A stretch of 64,000 bases of DNA from Pseudomonadota bacterium (GCA_018242485.1 JAFEBV010000006.1:1-64000); one strand, 5' to 3'; positions 11,206 through 20,830 are shown, counted from the stretch's first letter. The notes: generated from the sequence alone by a model not told the origin. Translations and numbers: made by a program.

Positions 11206-12126
11206 TCATCGATCCCTGATCACGGCCATCTCGCCCAGCGCCAGCAACTGCGCACTGGCATCGCCCAGCGGTTCCAACGCATCGCGCATCCGGTGGGCAA
11301 GCTCGTCGAGAAACTGGCGTGATCCGTCCAGACCGAGCAGGGCAGGGTAGGTGGACTTGGACTGCGCTGCGTCCTTGCCGGCGGTCTTGCCGAGCTGGGC
11401 CGGATCGCCTTCCACGTCGAGGATGTCGTCGCGGATCTGGAAGGCCAGTCCGAACGCTTGCGCGAAGTCATCCAGCCGTTGCAGCGTCGTCGCATCGGCG
11501 TGCGCGCACAGCGCGCCCATCCGTACTGCGGCGCGAAACAGCGCGCCGGTCTTGAGCACGTGCATGCGTTCGAGTTCGTGCAGGGATTGAATCCGGCCAG
11601 TCGCGGCGATGTCCAGCGCCTGCCCGCCGCACATGCCGGCGGTGCCGCTGGCACAGGCCAGCGTCGCCACGAGTTCGATCCGCAAATCCGCATCGCCGCC
11701 GGCGCCGGTCAACACCTCGAAGGCCAGCGCCTGCAGGGCGTCGCCGGCGAGGATCGCGGTGGCTTCGTCGAAGGCGACATGCACGGTGGGGCGTCCGCGA
11801 CGCAGGGAGTCGTCGTCCATCGCCGGCAGGTCGTCGTGGATCAACGAATAGGCGTGCACCAGCTCGACCGCGACGGCGGGCGCATCCAGCGCATCTTCGC
11901 GCGCGCCGCAAGCCACACCAGCGGCATACACCAGCTGCGGGCGGATGCGCTTGCCCTCGCCGAGCACCGCGTGGCGCATCGCCGCGTGCAGGCGCTGCGG
12001 GGCCGCGTTCGCCTCCGGCAGCATGCGATCCAGCGCCGCGTTCACGCGCACAGCGCGGCGACGCAGGATGCTTGCAAAGGTCGCGTCGGTGTCCGGCACG
12101 ACGGCGATCATCGTTTCAGCCTGCAT
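11206..12126 (-). CDS. ispA: Farnesyl/geranyl diphosphate synthase IspA (polyprenyl synthetase)
   Basis: 306 aa from the ATG at 12126, or 301 aa from the ATG at 12111. The first overlaps xseB by 11 bp; the second begins 4 bp after the xseB stop. It condenses IPP with DMAPP and GPP to farnesyl diphosphate for ubiquinone and undecaprenyl phosphate. The first Asp-rich motif is DDLPAMD at residues 98-104 and the second is DDILD at 233-237. [10 protein letters not shown] near residue 58 is the basic substrate-binding segment. The xseB-ispA order is the usual one and implies a shared transcript. The family also includes geranylgeranyl synthases; chain length cannot be settled here. Confidence 0.94.
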   Translation of the reverse strand: MQAETMIAVVPDTDATFASILRRRAVRVNAALDRMLPEANAAPQRLHAAMRHAVLGEGKRIRPQLVYAAGVACGAREDALDAPAVAVELVHAYSLIHDDLPAMDDDSLRRGRPTVHVAFDEATAILAGDALQALAFEVLTGAGGDADLRIELVATLACASGTAGMCGGQALDIAATGRIQSLHELERMHVLKTGALFRAAVRMGALCAHADATTLQRLDDFAQAFGLAFQIRDDILDVEGDPAQLGKTAGKDAAQSKSTYPALLGLDGSRQFLDELAHRMRDALEPLGDASAQLLALGEMAVIRDR

Positions 12127-12382
12127 CCGGGGCGAATGGCGATGCGGTATCCGGATCGCCGAGATCGCCCAGCAGCTTCACCCGCAGTTCGGCCTGCTGC
12201 AGCGCGCCTTGGCATTGCCGGTACAGGGCGACGCCGCGTTCGTAGGCTTGCAGCGATTCGTCCAGCGACATCTCGCCTTTCTCCATGCGCTGCACGAGTT
12301 GCTCGAGTTCGTCGAGCGAACGCTCGAATCCCGCCACCACCGAGGGTGTGGGTTCGAGCGTGGAATGCGTCTTCTTCGCCAT
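12116..12382 (-). CDS. xseB: Exodeoxyribonuclease VII small subunit XseB
   Basis: 88 aa, the normal XseB length. It is the small subunit that coats XseA to form exonuclease VII, which degrades single-stranded DNA to oligonucleotides. The core [20 protein letters not shown], followed by [15 protein letters not shown], is the typical XseB helical hairpin. The ATG at 12382 begins MAKKTHS. A longer ORF upstream reads through out-of-frame tilS sequence and is not coding. The gene ends inside or just before ispA and begins 70 bp after the TilS ORF, so tilS-xseB-ispA could be one minus-strand transcript. XseA is not in the window. Confidence 0.94.
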   Translation of the reverse strand: MAKKTHSTLEPTPSVVAGFERSLDELEQLVQRMEKGEMSLDESLQAYERGVALYRQCQGALQQAELRVKLLGDLGDPDTASPFAPDAG

Positions 12383-12452
12383 GCGTGCAGTGTGGCCGCG
12401 GGCGCGGGGCGGGTCAATCGGGCCGCCGGCGGGTTGACGGACTTCGACGCCA

Positions 12453-14288
12453 TCATTCCGACACAGGTAGCGTTTCCTGATCGTTGTCGAGCCAGCGCAG
12501 GCGCGCGTCATTCTCGCGCAGCCACGCATCCAGTCGCGCCGCAACGATGGCGTCGCCCGCTGCCAGCAGTTCGCCGTCGACTGCGAACAGCAACGGCATG
12601 CGTATGCGTGACCATGGCGGTACACCGCGATCCTGCAATACATGCTTGAGTTCGTGGCTGTGCCCGCGGCCCGGCAGGCGGATGCGTTCGCCGCCACGGC
12701 GTGCGCGTACCGTCATCGTCGCGTCGAAACCATCGACGCCGAGCAATTCGAGGCGGCTTCTATCTGGCAGCTGCAAGGCGGATTGACCATCCCATGTGGC
12801 GCTCCAATCGTTCGGCCATGCCGGCGCCGAGATGCGCGCGTGCAGTCCGTCGCGCCAACGTTGCAGCAGGCGGCTCGCCCATACGACCCGTGCTTCGCCG
12901 TCGGAACGCGCCCGCAACAGGTCGCGTTCGAGCGTCGCCAGCCATCGCCCGCCCGGCGCAAGTCCGGTCATCTGCCGCAACCAGACGCGCAGCACGCGCG
13001 CGCGCTGCGCACGCGGCAGCGCCAGCAAGCCGGGAATCGAAAGCGCGTCATCTGCGAGTTGCAACGACTTCAACGAAACTGCGACTTCGACATCCAGCAA
13101 CTGCGCCTGTTCGGCGAGCAACGCCGCGCTACGGGCGAGGCTGCGATCGGCCTGTGGCCAGCGTTCGCGCAGCAGCGGCAGCACCCGATGGCGCAGGAAA
13201 TTGCGATCGTAGGTGACGCTCTCGTTCGACGGATCTTCGATCCAGCGCAATTCATGTGCATCGGCGTATCTGCGCAACACGGATCGCGGCACATCGAACA
13301 ATGGTCGCCACAGATGCAGGCTGCCCAAGCGCGAACGACGTCGTATTGCCGCAAGACCATCGCCGCCCGCGCCGCGCAGCAGCCGCAGTAATACTGTCTC
13401 GGCTTGGTCGTCGCGGTGGTGCGCCAGTGCCAGCACTTCATCTGCGTTTAGAAGGGTGCGGAAGGCATCCAACCGCGCCGCGCGCGCCGCCGCTTCCATA
13501 CCCCGTCCTGCGTGCAGATCGACCTGAATCCGCGCGATGTCGATGCGGATGTCCCATTGCGCGCAGACTGCCTCGCAGTGTGCGGCCCACGCATCAGCGT
13601 CGGCCTGCAAGCCGTGATGGACGTGGACCGCGCGCAGGCCACGTCCACGAATCGATGGATGCGTGGCGAGCGCGTGCAGCAATACGGTCGAGTCCAGCCC
13701 GCCGCTGAAACCCACCACCAGCTTTGAATCGGGAGCTGGATGGAGCAGTGCCAAGACATCCGTTGAGTGGGGAAGCGTCGGACTGTTGCGTGGTGATTGC
13801 TTCCCGGGATCTTTCGCACTTGAATCCCCCTCTCCCGGCGCTGACGCGCCACCCTCTCCCGCATGGGGAGAGGGGAAGCAAATACCCGCGTCGTGTCGAT
13901 CGCTAGCAAGCCCCTCCCCCCTTGCGGGGGAGGGGTTGGGGAGAGGGGGCAATGAATCAGTTGGGAATGTGACGGCAGCGAGGATCTGCTCGAGCACCGC
14001 ATCGGTCGAAGTGAGAATGTCGTGATTCCAGAATCGCAGTACACGGAATCCTTGTGCTTCGAACCAGGCATCGCGACGGGCGTCGCGGGATGATTCGTTG
14101 TGCTGCCCGCCATCGGCTTCCACGATCACGCGCGATCCGAAGTGCACGAAATCGGCGATGTAAGGCCCGATCGGCTGTTGACGGCGAAATTTTTGATCGA
14201 GCAGGCGATGTGCGCGCAGGTGGTACCAGAGCAGGCGCTCGGCATCGGTCATCCGGGTGCGTAGCTGCTTGATGAAATCGTGCGTCAT
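12453..14288 (-). CDS. tilS: DUF559 nuclease-like domain joined in frame to tRNA(Ile)-lysidine synthetase TilS
   Basis: One uninterrupted frame from the ATG at 14288 encodes 611 aa. Residues 1-105 from this start match DUF559 (PF04480, Vsr/restriction-endonuclease-like): [32 protein letters not shown] and EADGGQH. Residues 113-160 are low-complexity translations of a genomic repeat ([17 protein letters not shown]). The rest is TilS: the ATP-pyrophosphatase loop SGGLDS at 195-200, HVHHGLQ, and C-terminal substrate domains. TilS makes lysidine at C34 of tRNA-Ile2. A separate TilS could start at a TTG at 13754, 16 residues before SGGLDS, the usual N-terminal spacing. The DUF559 ATG has GGGAGAGGGGG directly upstream. 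Whether a fusion protein is made is not known. E. coli TilS is about 430 aa. Confidence 0.85.
   Translation of the reverse strand: MTHDFIKQLRTRMTDAERLLWYHLRAHRLLDQKFRRQQPIGPYIADFVHFGSRVIVEADGGQHNESSRDARRDAWFEAQGFRVLRFWNHDILTSTDAVLEQILAAVTFPTDSLPPLPNPSPARGEGLASDRHDAGICFPSPHAGEGGASAPGEGDSSAKDPGKQSPRNSPTLPHSTDVLALLHPAPDSKLVVGFSGGLDSTVLLHALATHPSIRGRGLRAVHVHHGLQADADAWAAHCEAVCAQWDIRIDIARIQVDLHAGRGMEAAARAARLDAFRTLLNADEVLALAHHRDDQAETVLLRLLRGAGGDGLAAIRRRSRLGSLHLWRPLFDVPRSVLRRYADAHELRWIEDPSNESVTYDRNFLRHRVLPLLRERWPQADRSLARSAALLAEQAQLLDVEVAVSLKSLQLADDALSIPGLLALPRAQRARVLRVWLRQMTGLAPGGRWLATLERDLLRARSDGEARVVWASRLLQRWRDGLHARISAPAWPNDWSATWDGQSALQLPDRSRLELLGVDGFDATMTVRARRGGERIRLPGRGHSHELKHVLQDRGVPPWSRIRMPLLFAVDGELLAAGDAIVAARLDAWLRENDARLRWLDNDQETLPVSE
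13826..13950. repeat. GGGAGAGGGG-family repeat inside the TilS composite ORF
   Basis: Two hairpin units, CTCTCCCGCATGGGGAGAGG and CCCCTCCCCC...GGGGGAGGGG, plus the tail TTGGGGAGAGGGGGC. The same units occur between genes at 20831, 23281, 28091, 43730, 50206 and 60261. Here they have no stop in the frame linking the DUF559 domain to TilS and are read as [10 protein letters not shown] and [10 protein letters not shown]. Confidence 0.9.
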
Positions 14289-14404
14289 CGCCCCCTCTCC
14301 CAAACCCACACTCCGACTCTCGCGCTTCGCACAAGCGCTCATCGTAGCGCGAGCCTGCGACTCGCAAGCGCTGCGTTTCGCCCCGCGAGGGGAGGGGCAA
14401 GACG

Positions 14405-15598
14405 TCAGCCCTTGATCACGCCCAGCTCGCGGCCGATGCGGGTGAAGGCGTCGATGGCACGGTCGAGGTGTTCGCGGGTGTGCGCGGCGCTGATCTGGGT
14501 ACGGATGCGCGCCTGTCCCTTGGGTACGACAGGAAAGAAGAATCCGATCGCGTAGATGCCTTCTTCCAGCAAGCGTGCGGCAAACTTTTGCGCGAGCGGG
14601 GCGTCGTAGAGCATCACCGGGCTGATCGGATGCACGCCGGGTTTGATGTCAAAACCAATGGCGGTCATGCGTTCGCGGAAATACGCGGTGTTGGCGACCA
14701 GCGTCTCGCGCAGTTCGCCGGCTGAGGACAGCATGTCGAAGGCCTTGATGCCCGCGGCGACCACGTGCGGCGGCAGCGAGTTGGAGAACAGGTAGGGGCG
14801 CGAGCGCTGGCGCAGCATCTCGATCACTTCGCGTTTGGCCGTCGTGAAGCCGCCGAGCGCGCCGCCCATCGCCTTGCCCAGCGTGCCGGTGATGATGTCG
14901 ATCTTGTCCAGACACCCTTTCACTTCCGCCGAGCCGCGTCCGCTCGCACCGAGGAAGCCGGTCGCATGGCATTCGTCGATGTGCACGAGAGCGCCATATT
15001 TCGCCGCCAGCGCGGTGATTTCGTCGAGCGGGGCGATGAAGCCGTCCATCGAAAACACGCCGTCGGTGGAGATCAGCTTGGTGCGCGCTCCGGCGGCATC
15101 GGCCGCCTGCAATTGCGCTTCCAGATCGGCCATGTCGCAGTTGGCGTAGCGGTAGCGTTTGGCCTTGCACAGGCGCACGCCGTCGATGATCGAGGCGTGG
15201 TTGAGCGCATCGGAAATGATCGCGTCTTCCTCGCCCAGCAGCGGCTCGTACAGGCCGCCGTTGGCGTCGAAGCAGGCGGCGTAGAGGATCGTGTCCTGCT
15301 TGCCGAAAAAGTCGGCGATGGTCTTTTCGAGCTGCTTGTGCAGATCCTGCGTGCCGCAGATGAAGCGCACCGAGGCCATGCCGAAACCGTGGCTGTCCAG
15401 CGCGGCCTTGGCGGCGGCGATGATGTCCGGATGATCGGCCAGCCCGAGGTAGTTGTTGGCGCAGAAGTTGAGCACCTGTCGCCCATCGGCCAGCGTGATC
15501 TGCGCCGACTGCGGCGAGGCGATCACGCGCTCGGACTTGAACAGCCCCTGCGCGCGGATGGAGTCGAGTTCGTCGGCGTAGCGTTGGGTGAGGGACAT
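14405..15598 (-). CDS. kbl: 2-amino-3-ketobutyrate CoA ligase Kbl (glycine C-acetyltransferase)
   Basis: 397 aa, the E. coli Kbl length. This PLP enzyme cleaves 2-amino-3-ketobutyrate with CoA to glycine and acetyl-CoA, the second step of threonine breakdown. The PLP lysine lies in [13 protein letters not shown], with [10 protein letters not shown] and [14 protein letters not shown] upstream and downstream conserved. The ATG at 15598 starts [13 protein letters not shown]. The bases before it (GGCTTCCCC) show no Shine-Dalgarno, and a 195-bp heptanucleotide array ends 9 bp upstream. The frame stays open through the array, but those 80-odd residues (FTIHDS repeats) are not part of the family. 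The gene follows tdh on the same strand, as a tdh-kbl operon interrupted by the repeats. Confidence 0.97.
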   Translation of the reverse strand: MSLTQRYADELDSIRAQGLFKSERVIASPQSAQITLADGRQVLNFCANNYLGLADHPDIIAAAKAALDSHGFGMASVRFICGTQDLHKQLEKTIADFFGKQDTILYAACFDANGGLYEPLLGEEDAIISDALNHASIIDGVRLCKAKRYRYANCDMADLEAQLQAADAAGARTKLISTDGVFSMDGFIAPLDEITALAAKYGALVHIDECHATGFLGASGRGSAEVKGCLDKIDIITGTLGKAMGGALGGFTTAKREVIEMLRQRSRPYLFSNSLPPHVVAAGIKAFDMLSSAGELRETLVANTAYFRERMTAIGFDIKPGVHPISPVMLYDAPLAQKFAARLLEEGIYAIGFFFPVVPKGQARIRTQISAAHTREHLDRAIDAFTRIGRELGVIKG

Positions 15599-15607
15599 GG
15601 GGAAGCC

Positions 15608-15802
15608 GTGAATGGTGAATCGTGAATCGTGAACCGTGAATGGTGAATGGTGAATGGTGAATGGTGAATGGTGAATGGTGAATGGTGAATCGTGAACCGT
15701 GAATCGTGAATCGTGAATCGTGAATCGTGAATGGTGAATGGTGAATGGTGAATCATGAAGTGAATCATGAATGGTGAATCGTGAATCGTGAATCGTGAAT
15801 CG
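15608..15802 (-). repeat. Long heptanucleotide arm before kbl
   Basis: About 28 tandem 7-mers, read on the minus strand as CATTCAC or GATTCAC with occasional GGTTCAC and CATGATT variants. They end 9 bp before the kbl ATG. Units alternate between two main forms in blocks, which suggests copying by slippage. There are no stops in any minus-strand frame. The unit pairs with the short opposing arm at 15881-15910. Confidence 0.97.
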
Positions 15803-15880
15803 TTGCGGGGCTTGTCTGTGCGACGTTGCAACGTGGCAGATCAGATGCAGCCCGCACCGACGATGGTGGTCGGCTTTAAA

Positions 15881-15910
15881 CGATTCACCATTCACCATTC
15901 ACTATTCACC
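15881..15910 (-). repeat. Short opposing heptanucleotide arm after tdh
   Basis: On the plus strand four units, GATTCAC CATTCAC CATTCAC TATTCAC, form the inverse of the long arm at 15608-15802. In the tdh-kbl transcript this reads as GTGAATR units 3 bp after the tdh stop. About 78 nt of unrelated spacer separate the arms, which could form a long RNA hairpin. Confidence 0.93.
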
Positions 15911-15913
15911 GCT

Positions 15914-16948
15914 TCAATTCCAGCTACACACCACCTTCCCGCAGTTGCCCGATGCCATCAGGTCGAAGCCGCGCTGGAAGTCGTCGATGTGCACCTGGTG
16001 GGTCAGCACCTTTTGCAGCGGGAAGCCGGTGAGCACCAGTTGGGTCATCTTGTACCAGGTCTCGTACATGCGCCGGCCGTAGATGCCGTGCAGCACGAGG
16101 CCCTTGAAGATCACCTTGTCCCAGTCGATGCCCGCGCCGTTGGGCAGGATGCCGAGCAGGGCGACCTTGCCGCCGTGGTACATCGCGCCGAGCATGTCGT
16201 TGAAGGCGTGCGGGTTGCCGCTCATCTCCAGCGCCACGTCGAAGCCTTCCATGTGCAGCTCGGCCATGGTGTCCTTCAGCGACTGCTTGGCCACGTTGAC
16301 CACGCGGGTGGCTCCCATCTGCGCGGCGAGTTTGAGGCGGTAGTCGTTGACGTCGGTCACCACCACGTTGCGCGCGCCGACGTGCTTGCAGATGCCGGCG
16401 GCGATGATGCCGATGGGCCCCGCACCGGTGATCAGCACGTCCTCGCCGATCACGTCGAACTCCAGCGCGCAGTGCGCGGCGTTGCCGTAGGGATCGAAGA
16501 ACGCGGCCAGTTCGGATGGAATCTGGTCGGGGATCGGCCACAGGTTGGAAGCCGGCATCGCCACGAATTCGGCGAAAGCGCCATTGCGATTGACGCCGAT
16601 GCCGACCGTGTTCGGACACAGGTGCTGGCGGCCTGCGCGGCAGTTGCGGCAGTGTCCGCAGACGATGTGGCCTTCGGCCGACACGCGCTGACCGAGGGTG
16701 TAGCCGGTCACGCCCGGGCCGATTTCGACGATGCGGCCGACGAACTCGTGGCCGATGACGAGGCCGGGCTTGATCACCCGCTGCGACCACGCATCCCACT
16801 TGTAGATGTGCAGGTCGGTGCCGCAGATCGCGGTCTTCTCCAGCTTGATCAGCACTTCGTTGGGGCCGATCTCGGGGATCGGCACCTGCTCCATCCAGAT
16901 GCCTTCCTCGGGCTTGCGCTTGACCAGCGCCTTCATCAACTGCGGCAT
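15914..16948 (-). CDS. tdh: L-threonine 3-dehydrogenase Tdh
   Basis: 344 aa, the usual length. A zinc-dependent medium-chain dehydrogenase, it oxidises L-threonine with NAD+ to 2-amino-3-ketobutyrate, the Kbl substrate. The catalytic zinc motif ICGTDLHIY begins near residue 41, with GHEFVG beyond. The structural zinc Cys cluster CGHCRNC...C is at about 97-111. The Rossmann motif GAGPIGI is near 175, and the product ends in GKVVCSWN. The ATG at 16948 has GAGGGA 7 nt upstream, a good ribosome-binding site. It is the first gene of a tdh-kbl pair on the minus strand; the 315-bp gap to kbl holds the heptanucleotide arms. Confidence 0.97.
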   Translation of the reverse strand: MPQLMKALVKRKPEEGIWMEQVPIPEIGPNEVLIKLEKTAICGTDLHIYKWDAWSQRVIKPGLVIGHEFVGRIVEIGPGVTGYTLGQRVSAEGHIVCGHCRNCRAGRQHLCPNTVGIGVNRNGAFAEFVAMPASNLWPIPDQIPSELAAFFDPYGNAAHCALEFDVIGEDVLITGAGPIGIIAAGICKHVGARNVVVTDVNDYRLKLAAQMGATRVVNVAKQSLKDTMAELHMEGFDVALEMSGNPHAFNDMLGAMYHGGKVALLGILPNGAGIDWDKVIFKGLVLHGIYGRRMYETWYKMTQLVLTGFPLQKVLTHQVHIDDFQRGFDLMASGNCGKVVCSWN

Positions 16949-17025
16949 GGCGATTCCCTCGCGTGCGGCGTTGCGCCGCGCAGGGCTGCGATTATACGCG
17001 CGTCGCCATCGCGCCTTGTGCGTGT

Positions 17026-18171
17026 CTACAGCTCGATCCGCCAGCCGATCGCGTAGGTGGTCGCCGTGGAAGTCGTGTGGCCGAACTCGCGACCGATGGA
17101 GAAGAAACCCGAATTGCCGTGCGGCAGGGTGAAGGTGGAGGAAAACGTCGCCTGCGCCCAGTCGCGATCGGGTGCGCCGGTGTCGAAGCGCACCACGGTG
17201 CCGCTCATGTCGTCGACGAAGCGCACGCCGACCGTGCGCTCGTCGTTGGAGAACTCGTGGATCAGGCCGACGCGCAACTGCGGCTGCCACACGCCCCAGC
17301 TCGCCGATACGGTGTCGGCCAGACCGACTTCGAGGCGTCCGCGCTGGGTCTTCACCGAACGGTTGGGCACGATCAGATCGAATCCCGATCCGCCGCTTTC
17401 GGTGTAGCCGTCGATGGCGGTGCGTGCGCCATCGAAGCCGAGCGAGCCCAGCCACAGCCATGAGCCGTGCGCGAAGTTCGCATCCAGCCCCACACCTCCG
17501 AGCGTGCGCGCCACGCCCGGCGAGGCGGTTTCGGCCACCGGCGCGCTGTTGTCCACGAAGCTCACCACGCGGCGGATGTCCTGACTGCCCCAGAAGCGAC
17601 CGAAATAGCCGTTGAGCGAGAAATGCTCGTTCAGATCGAAACTGGTGACGCCGATCACGCCGGTCGAGTCGGTCTGGGTGCGGCCTTCCGAACCACGAAA
17701 CTGCTGATTCTCGTGCGCGCGGTTGAGGGTGATGCCCAATTGCCAGCGGTTCATCGGGTGCCAGTCGAGCCCGGCGGTGAAGGTCGTGGTGTCGGCGTCG
17801 AACGCCGCCTCGATGTCGTCGATGCTGCGGGCCACATGGTCGCGGTCGACGCTGACGAACAACGCGAGCTTCGGCGTCAGCAGGGTGTCCACCTCGGCGC
17901 GCGAGGGCCATTGATCCTTGGCCGCACCGCGCCCGGCGCCGGGGATTTCTTCCAGATCGTTGTGGTCGGCGGCGATGGCCACTGCATTGGGCACGGGACT
18001 GGTGAAGATGGTGGCGCAGCGGGAAGCGAGCGCCGAACCCGTGGCGGCACCGGCGCAGACCTGGCCCATCTGGGCGGTGAGGGCGGCGGTGCCGGATTCC
18101 TGCGCATATGCAGGCAAGGCAAGACAGGCTGCGACGGCGATGGCGAGGGTGGTGCGGGCGATCGGGTGCAT
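17026..18171 (-). CDS. Outer-membrane autotransporter-type beta-barrel protein
   Basis: 381 aa from the ATG at 18171, preceded by GGGGA; an upstream ATG at 18222 would add 17 residues before the signal. Residues 1-23 form a Sec signal ending ALPAYA. The rest is rich in alternating hydrophobic strands ([46 protein letters not shown]). This is the pattern of an autotransporter/outer-membrane barrel of about 12 strands. There is little room for a passenger: only about 80 residues before the first strands. It is divergent from folC with a 69-bp gap. Specific role unknown; it may be a stand-alone barrel or the remains of a longer autotransporter. Confidence 0.75.
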   Translation of the reverse strand: MHPIARTTLAIAVAACLALPAYAQESGTAALTAQMGQVCAGAATGSALASRCATIFTSPVPNAVAIAADHNDLEEIPGAGRGAAKDQWPSRAEVDTLLTPKLALFVSVDRDHVARSIDDIEAAFDADTTTFTAGLDWHPMNRWQLGITLNRAHENQQFRGSEGRTQTDSTGVIGVTSFDLNEHFSLNGYFGRFWGSQDIRRVVSFVDNSAPVAETASPGVARTLGGVGLDANFAHGSWLWLGSLGFDGARTAIDGYTESGGSGFDLIVPNRSVKTQRGRLEVGLADTVSASWGVWQPQLRVGLIHEFSNDERTVGVRFVDDMSGTVVRFDTGAPDRDWAQATFSSTFTLPHGNSGFFSIGREFGHTTSTATTYAIGWRIEL

Positions 18172-18240
18172 GGATTCATCCCCGGGAGAATCGTGACGCG
18201 AGTCTAGCGCGATGCATGGCATTACGGGTCAAATGCGCAC

Positions 18241-19536
18241 ATGGATCTGAACCAGTGGCTCGACCACCAGCAACGCCAGCACCCGGACGCCATCGCGCTG
18301 GGGCTCGACCGCGTGCGCGATGTCGCACATAGGCTCGGACTGACGCAGCCAGCACGGCACGTCATCACCGTCGCCGGCACCAACGGCAAGGGCTCGACGG
18401 TGGCCTTCATCGAGGCCATCGCGCGCACGGCCGGACTGCGCACGGGTGCCTACACTTCGCCGCATCTGCTGCGCTACAACGAGCGCGTGCGGATCGCCGG
18501 CATGGATGCGCGCGACGAGGATCTGGTCGCCGCGTTCGAGCGCATCGAGGCGGCGCGTATGCAGGGCGTTGAACTCGGCGGTGAACCGATCGCGTTGACG
18601 TATTTCGAATACGGCACACTCGCCGCGCTGCTGCTGTTCGAACACTCCGGGCTCGATCTGGCAATCCTCGAAGTGGGTCTGGGCGGAAGGCTGGATGCGG
18701 TGAACATCGTCGATGCCGACGTGGCCGTCATCACCACGGTCGATCTGGATCATCAATCCCTGCTCGGCGATGACCGCGAGACAATAGGATTGGAGAAAGC
18801 CGGAATCATGCGCGCCGGCCGACCCGTCGTGCTGGGCGAGATCGATCCGCCGGCGAGCGTGCTGCGGCATGCCTACCGCATCGGCGCGGCGGCGATTCGC
18901 GCCGGTTGCGATTATCTGATCGATGCGTTGGATGATGATGATGCGGCGGCGCGCTGGCGCTGGCGTGAACCGGGTTGGCAGATCGACCTGCCCGATCCGG
19001 CGCTAGCCGCACCAGCACAACGAGCCAATGCCGCCGCGGCCATCGCCGCGTTGCGCGCGCTGGATATCGGCATCGGTGACGAGGCCATCGCCGAGGGTGT
19101 GCGTTCGGCGTGCATCGGAGCGCGCCTGCAATCCTTCGACCGCGATGGTGTTCAGATCGTGGTGGATGTCGCCCACAACCCGCAGGCGGCGCGCGAACTG
19201 GCGGCATGGCTGGCTGCGCATCCGTCGCGTGGCGCAACGTGGGCGGTGTTCAGCGCGCTGGGCGACAAGGATCTCGTCGGTATCGTTGCGCCCTTGCGCG
19301 AGCCTATTCAAAGTTGGTGGCTTGCGAGCCTGCACGACACGCCGCGCGGATTGTTGGCTGCTGCACTGGCTGAGCGTTTGCGCGAAGCACTGGTCGGCAC
19401 AAACGTCGTTTTGTGCGATGAGGTGGCGCAAGCGTTGTCGACCGCTTGCACACAGGCTCGCCCCGGCGACCGCGTGCTGGTGTTCGGTTCCTTCCACACT
19501 GCGGCAGTGGCGTTGCGCTGGTTGGGCGAGGTCTGA
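18241..19536 (+). CDS. folC: Dihydrofolate synthase / folylpolyglutamate synthase FolC
   Basis: 431 aa, family-typical. It adds glutamate to dihydropteroate and then to folates with ATP. The P-loop is GTNGKGSTVAFIE near residues 46-58, followed by YTSPHLLRYNERV. The ligase motifs EVGLGGRLDAVN and DLDHQSLLG and the C-domain motif VVDVAHNPQAARE are present. The start at 18241 (MDLNQWLDHQQ) fits the family; no strong ribosome-binding site is visible. It heads the conserved folC-dedD-cvpA-purF cluster, although accD, often upstream, is absent and an autotransporter gene lies there divergently. Confidence 0.97.
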   Translation: MDLNQWLDHQQRQHPDAIALGLDRVRDVAHRLGLTQPARHVITVAGTNGKGSTVAFIEAIARTAGLRTGAYTSPHLLRYNERVRIAGMDARDEDLVAAFERIEAARMQGVELGGEPIALTYFEYGTLAALLLFEHSGLDLAILEVGLGGRLDAVNIVDADVAVITTVDLDHQSLLGDDRETIGLEKAGIMRAGRPVVLGEIDPPASVLRHAYRIGAAAIRAGCDYLIDALDDDDAAARWRWREPGWQIDLPDPALAAPAQRANAAAAIAALRALDIGIGDEAIAEGVRSACIGARLQSFDRDGVQIVVDVAHNPQAARELAAWLAAHPSRGATWAVFSALGDKDLVGIVAPLREPIQSWWLASLHDTPRGLLAAALAERLREALVGTNVVLCDEVAQALSTACTQARPGDRVLVFGSFHTAAVALRWLGEV

Positions 19537-19572
19537 AGCACATGGTTGGACGGTTCGTCGCAGGCACCACGC

Positions 19573-19578
19573 TATAAT
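19573..19578 (+). promoter_or_regulatory. Possible -10 element upstream of dedD
   Basis: A perfect TATAAT lies 31 bp before the dedD ATG. The nearest -35-like hexamer, TTGGAC at 19546-19551, is 21 bp upstream, which is longer than usual. The call therefore rests on the -10 alone. Confidence 0.3.
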
Positions 19579-19608
19579 CCAAACCCTCGACCCAGCCGGA
19601 ACGGCCGC

Positions 19609-20703
19609 ATGGAACCTGCCCTGAAGAACCGGCTGATCGGCGCGGCCGTGCTGTCGGCTCTGGCCATCATCTTTTTGCCGAAGCTCATCGTCGGCAAAGA
19701 CAACAATCCGCTGGCTTCGCAGGTGCCTCTGAAAGTCCCCACCGCACCCGGCGGTGCCTTCGAGACGAAGGAATTGCCGCTGGTGACGCCTGCGCCTTCC
19801 GTACCAGCAGGGGGCGTGGTCGGCATGCAGACGGGGCACCCGGCGTCGCCCGCTGCATCGACTGCGTCATCGACGGCATCGTCGGCTGCTTCGCCTGCCG
19901 CATCGTCAGCAGCGTCGAATAGTCCTCAGCCCGCAACGACCAGCAACGCGGCATCGCCATCCTCCTCTGCGTCGGCATCCACAGCCGCGGTGACCTCGCC
20001 AGTTGCTTCAGGCAAGACGCCGACAACCGCAGTCGTCGCCTCCGTAGCATCGCCAGCCGTGCCGACGGCGCCAGCGCCGATCCCCGCCGCGCAAGCTGGC
20101 GGCAAATACGTCGTCAGCCTCGGCACCTACGCCAACGCCGGCAATGCGCATGCACTGGTCGCGTCCTTGCAGGCCAAGGGTTTGCCTGCGTATGCCGATG
20201 CGGTGAACGTCGCCGGCAGGCCGGCCACCCGCGTGCGCATCGGGCCGTTTCAGCAGCGCGGTGATGCTGAAGCGGCACGTCTGAAGGCGCAGCAGGTGCG
20301 CACCGACATGCCCGCGAACGTGATGGCGCTGGATGCCGCCTCGCCCGCGCCGCCTGAGCCTGCTGCCGCATCGCCAAAAACCACGGCATCCTCGGCGGCT
20401 GCTTCCAACAAAAACATCGCATCGACGGCCACCGACAAACCTGCCAGCCTGTCGCCAGCAGCGGCCGCGCGCGGCTACGCGGTGCAGGTCAGTGCGTTCG
20501 CCTTGGAAACCCAGGCCAACGCTTTGCGCGACAAACTGCGCGGCGCCGGCTTCGTGGCCTACAGCGAGAAGGTGACGACCGAAAGCGGTGTGCGCTGGCG
20601 CGTGCGCGCCGGCCCGGAAGCCGACCGCGCCGCCGCCGACAAGCTGCGCGCCGATTTGGCGGTGAAGATGAAACTCGACGGCATGGTGGTGGCGTATCCG
20701 TGA
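19609..20703 (+). CDS. dedD: DedD-like SPOR-domain cell-division protein
   Basis: 364 aa from the ATG at 19609; the upstream TTG extension is not family-like. An inner-membrane anchor (about residues 10-25, LIGAAVLSALAIIFLPKLIV) is followed by a periplasmic Ala/Ser/Thr/Pro-rich linker of about 120 residues. Two SPOR-type repeats follow: GGKYVVSLGTYANAGNAHAL near 165 and RGYAVQVSAFALETQANALR near 286. SPOR domains bind denuded septal peptidoglycan; E. coli DedD (220 aa) has one and works at the divisome. Two SPOR copies and the long linker make this protein larger than usual. It follows folC by 72 bp in the conserved cluster. Confidence 0.85.
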   Translation: MEPALKNRLIGAAVLSALAIIFLPKLIVGKDNNPLASQVPLKVPTAPGGAFETKELPLVTPAPSVPAGGVVGMQTGHPASPAASTASSTASSAASPAASSAASNSPQPATTSNAASPSSSASASTAAVTSPVASGKTPTTAVVASVASPAVPTAPAPIPAAQAGGKYVVSLGTYANAGNAHALVASLQAKGLPAYADAVNVAGRPATRVRIGPFQQRGDAEAARLKAQQVRTDMPANVMALDAASPAPPEPAAASPKTTASSAAASNKNIASTATDKPASLSPAAAARGYAVQVSAFALETQANALRDKLRGAGFVAYSEKVTTESGVRWRVRAGPEADRAAADKLRADLAVKMKLDGMVVAYP

Positions 20704-20830
20704 GCGTGGGCCGCGGTTTGCCGATGTACGCACGCGCCAGGTCAAGGAAGGCATCAGCAACTGCCATGACCGGTGGAATCGAGATAGCTCCATTCGTGAG
20801 TAGGCGATTGCACCGATCATCCACCATCAC

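Noticed and set aside
10931-11209. A 92-codon minus-strand gene before ispA
   Set aside because: No ribosome-binding site, no recognisable domain and atypical codon use; more likely non-coding or decayed DNA.
12116-12697. A 193-codon XseB with a long N-terminus
   Set aside because: The first 105 codons are tilS sequence out of frame. The conserved XseB starts at MAKKTHS.
13826-13950. Sequencing or assembly error joining DUF559 and TilS
   Set aside because: Considered, but no homopolymer break is obvious and both flanks stay in the same frame with consistent codon use. Checking raw reads would settle it.
14405-15898. A 497-codon Kbl with repetitive FTIHDS N-terminus
   Set aside because: The extra residues are translations of the heptad array. 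Kbl proteins start at MSLTQRY and the family length fits 397 aa.
19546-19578. A full sigma-70 promoter TTGGAC-N21-TATAAT for dedD
   Set aside because: The 21-bp spacer is too long. Only the -10 element is reported, at low confidence.
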